The notes beneath the pieces were generated by a model that saw only the letters and a program-made list of their open reading frames with translations, made no database searches and was not told the DNA's origin. A stretch of 64,000 nt of DNA, taken from the NCBI GenBank assembly GCA_030512335.1, contig JAULSU010000006.1, positions 558,001 to 622,000 on the forward strand, in the 5' to 3' direction. This DNA is from Immersiella caudata (Eukaryota > Ascomycota > Sordariomycetes > Sordariales > Lasiosphaeriaceae). This document shows, in pieces, positions 1 to 9,545 of the stretch (positions are counted from its first letter, which is position 1; each line of letters opens with the position of its first letter). The translations under genes and the position numbers were made by a program.

Positions 1-15
1 GTAATGGATGACGCC

Positions 16-375
16 TCATGCAAGCATTGCCTCCAAGGTCGAGTGGCATGCGGTGAATAAATCGCAGACCCCGGTGCCGCAGCAGTTGAGATACTTCCCG
101 CTTATCACTAGCGTTTTGGTCGAAGTACATTTCACCGTCGACCCTGTAAGTAAATGCTCAGTCACGTCCTCCTAGTGTTCCATGAAGGTTGGAGGTGACA
201 GGGACTGCATGTAGTCCTCACAGGAACCGTCGATAATCACAGACCCAATGGCTGTCTCCCGCTCTTGCCGTGCGTCAATTTTCTGCGGTGGCTGGGTCCT
301 GGTCACTGTTGAGTTCGTGACCGAGGTCAGAGCTACCAGCACCAGGAGACCTTGTATCTTCCTGCGAAGTTCCAT
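16..375 (-). CDS. Small secreted cysteine-rich protein candidate (two exons)
   Basis: Exon 1 375-222, intron 221-144 (GTGAGG...TTACAG), exon 2 143-16; about 93 residues. The first 22 residues look like a signal peptide (basic MELRRK, then a leucine/valine-rich core). Splicing at this intron, rather than reading on to the TAG just inside it, replaces an uninformative tail with a cysteine-bearing segment that contains NCCGTGVC and FTAC. That pattern is seen in fungal secreted or membrane-anchored proteins with a CC..C motif. The TGA at 18-16 lies right at the window edge, so this could also be the truncated or broken N-terminal part of a longer protein. The ATG start at 375 is the only in-frame one. 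No function can be assigned. The splice model rests on consensus sites and phase only. Confidence 0.4.
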
Positions 376-1290
376 GATGGGTAGGTATTTTTAAGGGGAG
401 TAGGTGGAATCGATAAGGTACTGTCGCAACGGGAGCACTGCGACATTATCTAGATTTATCAACGTTTGTGCAATGCCTGCACAGCACCACGATCCTGACA
501 CCCCCTCACGGACCAGAGACATCCCCACTTGCTGTTGACTTGATTTGCCGCCACTTAAGCCACGCATTCTCAGGTGATGCCCTGAAGAACTTCTCATTGG
601 TCACTCTCAAATCACAAACTCTAGAATCTGGTTGGCGGCGGTTCGGCAACCTGGAATTGTATGGGTACGCTAGAAGCGATTATGTCCTTCTCCAATGTCC
701 GCCGCTGCTTCTTTGACGGCGTTGCGGGTGTTGGCTATCAATGGCGCGCTCAGGGGGGCCGATTGGGCGGATATCGACCGTCAGTAATCCCAGCATGGTG
801 ACGGCAAAACAGAGGATGCTGAACTTGTCCGAGAAGTGGTTGCTTTCAATGAGGTTCGGCCAAAGCATGCGGATCGTCGCCCAGATAGCATAACTGCATA
901 GAGAAGATCGGGAAAAAAAAAAGGAAGTGCTCCAAAGCCCCTCTTCTAGAGGTCGGATGTCGTTGTTTTCTTATCGTCGTGGGTCGAATCGTTTTCGTTC
1001 TTGAGAAAGGGGAGTTGGATGGCATTTTCTTTGGGGGCCATGGTTGATGATGATGGTGATGATGGGATGGTTATGGGTGAAGAGAAGTATTTCCTATTGC
1101 GTGCGACGACGACCTTTTTATCTCTATAGAGTTGCCAACCCAGCCAACAGTGTAGCCTTCGGCTCGGGAAAATTTGTCATCGACTTTTGTGGTTTTTTTA
1201 CGCTGGTGGCACACGAAGCCGTGGCTGCAAGGCCGCCCGCGTTCTGGTTTTTTTTCTCTCACTATGTCTCCGAAAGGTCAAAGAGACCTG
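376..1290. other. Gene-free stretch
   Basis: No supported gene. A 62-codon minus-strand ORF (868-680) starts with ATG and has one hydrophobic segment (FSILCFAVTMLGLLTV), but nothing around it supports a gene. A GAT/GGT-rich purine stretch lies at about 1040-1075. Confidence 0.4.
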
Positions 1291-1360
1291 TTGAATCTTA
1301 TTGAATCTTATTGAATCTTATTGAATCTTATTGAATCTTATTGAATCTTATTGAATCTTA
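1291..1360. repeat. Seven tandem copies of a 10-bp unit TTGAATCTTA
   Basis: Seven identical, uninterrupted copies of TTGAATCTTA, then a different sequence (GTTGTCGCC). The absence of any mismatch suggests recent expansion or slippage. The period is close to one helical turn, so any protein-binding site in the unit would recur on the same face of the DNA. It lies outside any supported gene. Confidence 0.95.
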
Positions 1361-1939
1361 GTTGTCGCCAAGAATTGTTGTGGATTCTCGTAAATTTTCA
1401 TCCGTTTCGGAGACTGACAGCCGGAATGCAGACAAATCGTGGACATCATGAAAACGAATACAGCGTCGCATAGGGTCTACAGATACCAACCGGTATGCAT
1501 TCTGCGGGTTTTAAGACTTGCGAAAAACTGAGAGTTGCGGACGACGACGGGTATAGGGCTGGGCAACGGCCATTCCCGGCTGCCCGGTTTGCTGCCCCGT
1601 ATCCATACCTCCGGGACCCGCTCCGGTCGTCGGCTTGGCGCGGAGGTATCCTCGTCTCAACCCGAGATATGCCACCATTCTGAGTCCTACTGATAAAAGA
1701 TAATTTCAAATCCGCTCAAGCTTGCATCAACATAAAGCGATACGGCTGACCCCATAAAATCTTCTGACCCTCCTCACATCGGTCAACCTTGAGCAAACCC
1801 CCTGATTTACCCCTGAATTCTCATCAAACCATCCTCAAAAATATCTCCCCGCTTAAACATCTCCATCTCTATCCACTCCGTTGCAACCCTTCACAAGACC
1901 CCCTACCCTTCCATATCACCCACCCTCCCCTCTCTCTCC

Positions 1940-2766
1940 CAAAAAGGCCACACCGTCCTCATCGCTGGCGGCACCACCGGAATCGGCTACGCCATTGCTC
2001 TCGCGTTCGCACGTGCTTCCGCATCCCGCGTCATCATACTCGGCCGTCGTCCTGATGTTTTAGAGTCCTCCGTGTCTAAGCTATCCGCTACTGAAGGGGC
2101 TGACGCAACAATCACCAGGACAGAAGGGAGAGTATGTGATATTGCAGATCTGGAAGCTACGAAAAAGCTATGGGGAGACTTGGAAAAGGAAATGCAGTGG
2201 TGGATGGGCGTTTGAGGTGAACGTGAGGACGGCAACGGATTTTGTGGGGAGGGTTTGGGGTCAGGGGGGGTGGGAGGAAGGTGAGGTTGCTTTGCTCTTC
2301 CTTTTGACTAGTGGTTTGGGAGTTTGCTGATAGGCTTTGCAGCACGCGGTCAACGTCTCGTCTTCGTGTATCCACAACTTTGACACCGAGTCAAAGCTTA
2401 TTCCAACGTACGGGCTCGCCAAGAACTCAGCGGCGCTGTTGCTGCAGCAGATTGCCAATGACACGGACCCTGCCGAGATGCAGATTGTCAGTTTTCATCC
2501 CGGCGGAGTGTGCACTGAGACGACCGCGAGCACTGGTATGCCCGCGGATCTTTATGATTGGGATGATGACAATCTTGGTGGCCAGTTTGCCGTGTGGGCG
2601 GCAAGTGACGAGGCAAAGTTCCTCCACGGGGCATTTTGTTGCTGCGCATTGGGATGTTGATGAGTTGAAGGAGAAGACGGCAAAGAAGACTGCAGAGGCG
2701 TCGTCATATCTGAAGATTGGCGTTCTGGAACTGCAGGGTGACGCGAAAGCCCAGAGGAATACATGA
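1940..2766 (+). pseudogene. Degraded short-chain dehydrogenase/reductase (SDR)
   Basis: Three SDR segments appear in order but in different frames. (1) 1940-2200 encodes the Rossmann motif GGTTGIGYAIA and the following helix, with an acidic region (CDIADLEAT). (2) Near 2208 the frame changes and AFEVNVRTATDF follows. The stretch of roughly 25-30 residues with the usual NAG motif is missing, so there is an internal deletion. (3) 2341-2625 encodes NVSSSCIHNF and a YGLAKNS segment matching the catalytic YxxxK (reading Y-G-L-A-K), then FHPGG. A one-base shift near 2625 moves the C-terminal end (HWDVDELKEKT) to another frame, closing at 2766. No in-frame ATG precedes segment 1 before a TGA at 1814. 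The missing start, deletion and shifts together make this a relic. Introns alone do not repair it. Confidence 0.8.
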
Positions 2767-3360
2767 ACGAGGTCTTCTGTGGAATATTATCTGAGTTTCT
2801 GTCCAGAATATCTTGACAAAGTCTTGATGATCACCAATCTCGGCTTTATCAAAGACTGCCCGTGTATTTGATGGCATCTGACGGCATGGATCGAAGGCGT
2901 GGCTATTGTTATCGTTGCTATCGTCACTCATTTTAGCGCTGTAGGTTGGTGAAACATCAGGTTTGGGGCACGCAAGATATCGACAAGGCATATTTTGGCG
3001 ATGTAATAGTGTATTGTTTCAGGAGCAGGACTGTTGTTGTGGTAGCAGCTGTGGCAAATTCTAGAGTAAGCGCCGAAACCCACTCCGTTAGGCCGATGCT
3101 ACCGCTACCCTTGACTCTTAAAAGTCTGCGCCATAGAATCTGGCATGATTTGAAATGCTGGCCCAACCCTTCGCCACATTCATAACTGAACATCCAATCC
3201 ATTCCGGCGAACTAGGGAGCTGGATGGCTGAGAGAATAGTGATACCGACAATGTGGCACAGGTATGATCCTTGCCGCTGTCGCTTGCGTGGTCTTCTTCA
3301 CGAAGGAGTGTGCACCCGGTTATCGGGAGTATCCTTCGCGAGGGAGGATGCGCCTGGTTG
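2767..3360. other. Gene-free stretch
   Basis: About 0.6 kb between the SDR relic and the minus-strand membrane protein gene. Only short overlapping ORFs without family features; nothing supported. Confidence 0.4.
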
Positions 3361-4551
3361 TCAGGCGTCCTGCATCGACAGTGGCAAAACCACTCCTGAA
3401 GGCCGCGTCCGCCATGCAGAGGCCCACTCGACAGCCTTTGCAACCACCAGACTGAGATAGGCCGTGATGATGATGGTATCAATCATGGTGGCTACCCCAT
3501 ACCATGCTCCTGTTGCGATGGAGACGGCTCCGGCGACGAGACCGCACTCGGGCCAGTACCGAGGGCTTCGAAGGCTATGGAGGATCCCAAGCAGGGACCA
3601 GATCGTGAACTGAAGGATAGCTATAAAGGTCGCCGGGTGTTCGAGGCTCGATGGTAGTTGCTCCATCAGCGGTAAACCAGCCCTCCAGCTGTCCTCAGGA
3701 GGGCGACGTGACTTGATGATCATGATGGTATAAAGGTAGCCGAAGAGGAGGCTGACAGTGTCGTTGACTGTGTGGGCGATGTGCATGGCGGTTCTGCGGG
3801 GCGCAAATCGGTGGAGTGAAGTTGAGTCGAGTGGGCGTGGCAGGACCGAGATCTGGTATGTGTCTCGTCCTGCCCCCAAAAATCTGGCAAGTTTTGGGAA
3901 GGCGGCTTTCTCGCCGTCACCAAAGTGTGTAGGCGGCAGCGATGACTGCCATGAATGTATTTGTGCAACCGGCTTCGCATGATCTGCGCTGGTTAGCACG
4001 AACGCGTCTATCTCTTTTCGTCGACCCAGGGTAATGTGCCGATGCATCGTTTCCTGGCTTCGTGGGGCCATTGCGGGGAGCCAGGTGATGGGCGCCGTTG
4101 GGGTCTTAGCGATATACGTTCGAGTTGTGGAGGACGGACTGCCCTCTCCCGCAACGACAGAACAGCGAGAGCAGGGTTGTCGATCGAGGTGACACCGCCA
4201 ACAGCCCTCAGTCGCCCCTCTCAATGACCTGACCTGAGGAGATGCATCTCTATTTTCCCCCGTGTATGCGCGAATTTGGCGCCAAAGTCTCCTAAGCCCC
4301 CTCAATCTGGAGACCTCGTTGTCGGCCAACGCTGGCTCTCCCTGCGCATGGTTTTGTGTGTCTCGCGCATGGTCTTGTATCTCTCGCGCATGGTCTTGTA
4401 TCTCTCGCGCATGGTCTTGTATCTCTCGCGCATGGTCTTGTGTGTCTCGACCATGGCCGCTCGTCTGCCTCTCGTTCTCGCTCAGAAAGGTCGTGTCGTC
4501 CAAGTTCAAAGTACGATGCGGGCTCGTCAGCCTCTGTTCGGCGGTGCCCAT
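3361..4551 (-). CDS. Predicted membrane protein with N-terminal 7-residue repeats
   Basis: Uninterrupted 396-codon ORF with an ATG start. Residues about 40-70 are tandem heptads, REIQDHA and variants (RDTQDHA, RDTQNHA), encoded by a 21-bp DNA repeat. A cysteine pair region (CWRCH, CSRCS) follows at about 115-135. The C-terminal 150 residues contain about three hydrophobic segments: VSLLFGYLYTIMII, FIAILQFTIWSLLGIL, and a long one ending in TIIITAYLSLVVA. I do not recognise the family. It may be an orphan membrane protein. The central part is low in recognisable structure, so unseen introns or a shorter gene remain possible. It is transcribed away from the Est1-domain gene, which also has a membrane-spanning C-terminus, but I see no clear sequence similarity between the two. 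Confidence 0.5.
   Translation of the reverse strand: MGTAEQRLTSPHRTLNLDDTTFLSENERQTSGHGRDTQDHAREIQDHAREIQDHAREIQDHARDTQNHAQGEPALADNEVSRLRGLRRLWRQIRAYTGENRDASPQVRSLRGATEGCWRCHLDRQPCSRCSVVAGEGSPSSTTRTYIAKTPTAPITWLPAMAPRSQETMHRHITLGRRKEIDAFVLTSADHAKPVAQIHSWQSSLPPTHFGDGEKAAFPKLARFLGAGRDTYQISVLPRPLDSTSLHRFAPRRTAMHIAHTVNDTVSLLFGYLYTIMIIKSRRPPEDSWRAGLPLMEQLPSSLEHPATFIAILQFTIWSLLGILHSLRSPRYWPECGLVAGAVSIATGAWYGVATMIDTIIITAYLSLVVAKAVEWASAWRTRPSGVVLPLSMQDA
4361..4444. repeat. 21-bp coding tandem repeat
   Basis: Four perfect copies of a 21-bp unit beginning TCTCGCGCATGGTCTTG, with degenerate copies on both sides (about 4340-4460). On the minus strand it encodes the DHAREIQ heptads. The length is a multiple of three, so copy-number change would keep the frame. 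Confidence 0.9.
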
Positions 4552-5448
4552 GTCGTTGCAGTCTCAACGAGATAGTCTCAAGTGCACTGGCACATTCAAA
4601 ACGGTCAGCTTCCACTGCGCGGAAGATTCATCTCTGTTCTTACCTAAATACAGCTATCCTCGAAGGGCGGCCGTGTTTGCAATGCATTTATCAACTTTCC
4701 GAGTGCCTGCGGCTGGATAGCTTTGGAGGTAAGAGGTAGATGGAAGGTGGAGGTGGTTATGCGATCCGAGCGATGTCTGGTGTTCTCCGACATCCCGGAG
4801 CCTTGCGACGACCACCTCAGATGGTGGTCAAGGGCCTGGCGCAAGCTGATTGGGCTCCAGCGAGGCCTCCTTACCCCCTCACTTGCCTTGTCACCTTCAA
4901 CCAACCCCCACAAGTTTGGAACGCGAACCACCTGGGCAAGCCCACTTCGACTCCCTATCAAGGCAACAGACCCACCACTGGCCGCAGTCTTCCCCTACCA
5001 ACAGGGCTCGAGTTGGTTCGCGAACCACATCCCCCGCCATTTAGGTCAATACGGCCACCCCAAATGGGAATACATGATTTTTCAGGCTGCCCACGTTTGG
5101 TCCGGTGAACTACAGGTAAACAGTCCCTCGCTGAGCTGCTGGGACACTGTCCTGTTCGGTCCCTTCTAAGTCGCAGTTCGGTCCGGGGGATTCTGCCCAC
5201 CCTCCTGGCCCCATATCCCCTGATCTCAGGCGTAACGAATTCCGCCCTCGATCTTCCTTTCTGCTACCTCTGTTCTCAAACACGATTAGTGCTCGTTTTG
5301 TTCAAACCTCAACCTCCCACAATCTTTCCCGCGAGCCTCTTCTTTTTGGCTTTCCAATCAGTCTCGCGCTCATACGTCACTTGAGGCACGAAAGCAGACG
5401 AGGCTGCGTCCACTTCCGCGCGACCGGTTCTGGGAGAACGATCTTGCC
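4552..5448. other. Divergent intergenic region
   Basis: About 0.9 kb between two divergently transcribed genes (minus-strand membrane protein, plus-strand Est1-domain protein), so it should hold both promoters. The last 250 bases before the plus-strand ATG are pyrimidine-rich (TCCTTTCTGCTACCTC and similar), as is common upstream of fungal start sites. No gene supported. Confidence 0.45.
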
Positions 5449-7681
5449 ATGTCCAGCGAAACCGAGGCCCTTCGGCCTAACATGCCGAAGGAAAATAAAG
5501 ATATCGCTACGTCGTGGTCCGAGTATCTGCGACGTCAGAGTAAAAAGCGCCAGCCAGATGTCGGAGCTGAGCCTAAGTAAGGCGCCTCTCACCACCCACC
5601 ACCACCCACCACCACCCAAACACTTTTTGCACTTTTGCACGTTTTACTCACGGTTCTACTTCAGACTTGGATCGCCATCTACCGACCAGCCAAAGGCCCA
5701 CCAGGAACTCTCCTTTATCTTGCCTCCCACTTTCCGCAGGACCTCCTCGCCGCCCGCCAACCAGCCAGAGGTTGACTTGGACTCCGCTCGTTCCCCTCCC
5801 AGTTCCCTAAAGCGCGAGGGGTCCTCCTCGAGGAGCGCGTCACCTCCCAAGCGTTCCAAAGGCAAGCCGGCGCAGCTGCCAGCGGACGAGAGCCGCTCCG
5901 ATTTTGACCGCGGGCCGTTGCATGCCCGAAGCACGGGAAAGGGCAAGTTATGGAATCCCGACGAGGACCCTATCCGGTCGCGGCCGGCGTCATACGACAG
6001 ATCCAACGTTGCCGTTAACCACCGAATACGGCTGTCATCAAGTCCCCACGCTCGGACACCGCGGCCATCCCAAGCTCGACCCGTGGAAGTTGACAGCTCG
6101 AGTGAGCTCATCAAGCAACCGGAGACCAGGCCAATATCGCAAGAACAGCTCGTCGCTGAAGTCAAAGGCATCTACGCAGGCCTTGTCATGGTGGAGAATA
6201 AATGCATTGAGGTTGACACGGCCCAGAACATACAGGACAACAATACGAAACTCAACAATGAGCAGTGGCAAGCTCTAATTGCCCTCCACCGCACCCTCCT
6301 CCACGAGCACCACGATTTTTTCCTGGCTTCTCAGCATCCTTCAGCATCGCCAGCCCTCCGGCGCTTGGCGTCCAAGTACGCGATGCCGGCTCGAATGTGG
6401 CGCCACGGGATTCACTCTTTTCTCGAGCTCCTCCGCCACAGGCTGCCAGCCAGCCTTGAGCACATGCTTACCTTTATCTACCTCGCCTACTCTATGATGG
6501 CGCTCCTTTACGAGACGGTTCCGGCCTCTAAGGATACCTGGATAGAGTGTCTCGGGGATCTCGGCCGTTACCGCATGGCCATTGAAGACGATAATATCCG
6601 CGACCGTGAGGTTTGGACGGCTGTCAGTCGCGGCTGGTATAGCAAAGCATCTGATGCGGTCCCTACGACGGGCAGACTTTACCACCACCTTGCCATTCTT
6701 GCACGTCCAAACACACTGCAACAACTCTTCTACTACAAAAAATCCTCATGTGTGGCCATGCCATTCGTATCGGCGCGGGAGAGCATCATGAACCTTTTCG
6801 ATCCCATCATTGCACCAACCTTGAGCCCAAGCCAGCCGGCTCGACTCTCCATACCGAATCTCACCGACGTGAGCTCCGAACCGTCCCTACGCTTCTCTGT
6901 CGAAACAGCGACCCTGAACGACATCGATTCTTTCGGCAAGTGGATGTATGGCTGGAATTTCAGCAACCGAGCCTTCCACAAACTCCGGTCGGGCATTGCA
7001 TCGCGAGCCCTCCGCCTACTCGTACCGTTCTTCATGGTCTCCACGACGCTCGCGATCACCCCTCACACCCGAGATCCTTGGCACGTTACGAAAGTGCTAG
7101 TTCTTGGGACTTCAGCCATGGGGTCATTCGGCACCGGAATGGCGTCCCTGAACCTCGACATGGCGAAGCCACCCACGGGAGGAAGCCCAGCCGATATGAG
7201 TCTCCGGGTGGCCTCATCGGTCCTTGTGGGAGCTCTTGCTGTCGCCTATTCCTTGTGGTTTCTCAGCAAAGCGCACAAAGCTCGCCGCTTCATTAGTGGG
7301 GTGGTTTGCACCAGTGGACTCTGGGTGATGGTGCGCCTACTCCGCGGAATGAGCAGCAGCGACAAAGCTGACGGCACTGGGAGCGACTACATCTGGCTGG
7401 ATGAGCTCATCCTTCTCGGCTGCGTCGCCACTGTCGTCGGTATTCTGAACGCCGAGCGTGGGATATTCAACTCTGGTGAAAACGACATGATCGAGGATGA
7501 TGAGATTGATGGACATCGCCAGGGCGGTGATGACGTTCCTGAAGGACGGAGAGATCGCCGCCAATCCAACAACGGTCGCACAACCGGAACCACCTCCGGT
7601 GGTTCCGCAGCGGAGCTGATGAGCATTGGGGCATCGGCGGCGTCGACGGCATCCAGCGCCTCGCAAATGGCGGGAGCCTAG
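5449..7681 (+). CDS. Est1-type DNA/RNA-binding (SMG7-like) domain protein with a membrane-spanning C-terminus
   Basis: Exon 1 5449-5576, intron 5577-5664 (GTAAGG...TTCAG, containing CCACCCACCA repeats), exon 2 5665-7681; about 714 residues. The N-terminal 200 residues are polar and Ser/Pro/Arg-rich. Residues about 200-460 match the fungal Est1/SMG7-type helical domain as I know it: an MWRHGIHSFLELLRHRLP segment, AYSMMALLYETVP, ECLGDLGRYRMAIEDD, and GRLYHHLAILARPN. In this family the TPR-like helices bind nucleic acid or partners in telomere or mRNA-decay factors. From about residue 490 to 640 there are roughly five hydrophobic segments, for example VASSVLVGALAVAYSLWFL, so this is a membrane-attached member rather than a classical Est1. 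The C-terminus is Ser/Ala/Gly-rich. The longer in-frame ORF upstream of 5665 lacks an ATG; the spliced start MSSETEALRP is preferred. Confidence 0.85.
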
Positions 7682-9545
7682 GGGGCTCAGCACGGCTGGT
7701 CATGGACGCCGGTTGTGCCGTTACGATTTTGTAATCATCATTTCCCATACGACAAGTGAAGATGTGCCCATCACCTTCCTTGAACATGCCCATCAGCGTG
7801 ATGCCCTACCTTGCTTCCCAGGAAGCGCCTCGATAGGAGATAGCTAGATGGAGCAGATACGTCTATACGTCTATACGTCTTGATCCCCATTGAGGGGACA
7901 ATCAACTCAGTACCTGATCGCTTTGGGGACCCGAACATTCTACCGTACTGTCATTTGACATTGGTTTTTCTACGCACTTCATCGTATGGCTATTGAAGAC
8001 AAGTACCCACCGCCAAGCCTGTAGGGTGGTGAGCGGAGGGTAGTACAGCAAGGCGTCTACCAGTCCGGGGGGACAGACAGGCTGTCTCATCACCTTGTTC
8101 GGGCCATTAGAGTGGCCTAATTTTCCGTAGTAACTTCTCTGCCATGGTGTATTCCACCCAACATCACGGCTTTTCAGGTCACGCCCCAGACCAACGCCAG
8201 AGGTACGCTCCAACTCGCACTCGAAAGTTCTTCCCCTTGCATTCATTGTTGCATTTCCACTCCAGACAATGATTTCTTCATCCAGTCCTACAACTTACAA
8301 CTACCTGGAAACACCTATTGTTGAATTGGTCAAGTTATCTCTCCCCACAAAATACTTAGCTACATTGGTCCTCAAGAAACAGCCAGAGTGTGAGAACTGC
8401 AGCTGGCCCCATACTACACCCTTGATGAATGCAGACCCTCTTCAGCAGTCTAGAACAGGGACTTTGCCACCCGTCAGATTACGTTCGACTCCAGTCACCA
8501 CTGCGCCCCCCCCCCCCCCTTCCCTTCTCAAATCAACCTGCTCCTCTTATCAAGCGCATCAAAAAATATCCTCTCACGCTCCTCCAACCCACCACCCCTT
8601 TTTGTTCGTTGCGAGCAACCGCCTTGACCTGAGCCACTTCCTTGCCGTAGCCATAAGGGGACATCGTTTTGCGACGCTCAAACCAGCCCACTGAGAGTCT
8701 GACACAGACAGCGCGCCTTTCATTATGCGCAACGAATTGCTTGTGAGAGTTGGCGTTCAGCTCGTCGTCCTTGGCTCTCTGCTTGGTGGCTCGGATCTCA
8801 TGCCGTAATAAAACATCGGCTCTGGCGATGTAACACGGTCAGTCTTTAGGGAGGGGACTTTGTTGCAGCCACAAATGGCTGAGTTGCCTGGATCAGTGAG
8901 GTGATCTTGGCTCTCCTCGATGGACGTTACGGCCTACCGCTCCTACCTAGCCGAGCTTAAAAATTGAGGGAAGGGCGTCCCTTCTATTGAAGGTACCTGT
9001 ATCCAAACGTCCAACCCCTTTCTCGAAATTCACACACACGGGCACCCAGACTCTCGCCAGGCATGACCAATTCCATTCTTCACTCTTTTTGAGTTACCCC
9101 ACCAGCTTTCTTCATCGTCTCGACACCATAAAATTACCAGTTCCACGGCTATTACAACATCTCAAGGTGCCTGCTGCTACCCGAACTAGCCCGATGGCTA
9201 TGCTTTGCGTCGTCGCCGCGCATACCGCCTCGGCTGCCACCTTTTATCACGCACTCCCCCCACTTATCAAAGGACTGCCCCGTTTTACCATATCCTAGCA
9301 ACCTTGGGGGGGGGGTCGCTGTTAGGGCCCCTGGGTGACCTGAGATACCAAACTGCTTGTGGGTTTTCCCTCAACTCGGTCATATCGCTGGCGGAGAGCG
9401 CTGACAATACAGTTCACAACTTGGCAGTCATCCTTGCGGTTGACCGAGTCTCTTCGTGGGCTTACCCTTACGTGTAAGTGACTACCTAGTCCTTGATCTT
9501 CCTATCTACCTAGGTAGACAGTTTCTCACAATCGTCTCCTCGGTC
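7682..9545. other. 1.9-kb gene-free stretch with homopolymer runs
   Basis: No supported gene. It holds a C14 run (8506-8519), a G10 run (9306-9315) and a short tandem of GTCTATAC (about 7860-7880). A 114-codon minus-strand ORF (8246-7902, ATG start) has no recognisable features. CTACCTAGGTA-type elements recur near 9500. It separates the 3' ends of a convergent gene pair. Confidence 0.5.

Noticed and set aside
1291..1360. CRISPR-like array
   Set aside because: The repeats are contiguous 10-mers without spacers, and the genome is a fungus.
4361..4444. CRISPR-like or transposon terminal repeat
   Set aside because: Contiguous 21-bp units in a coding frame, no spacers, no inverted ends.
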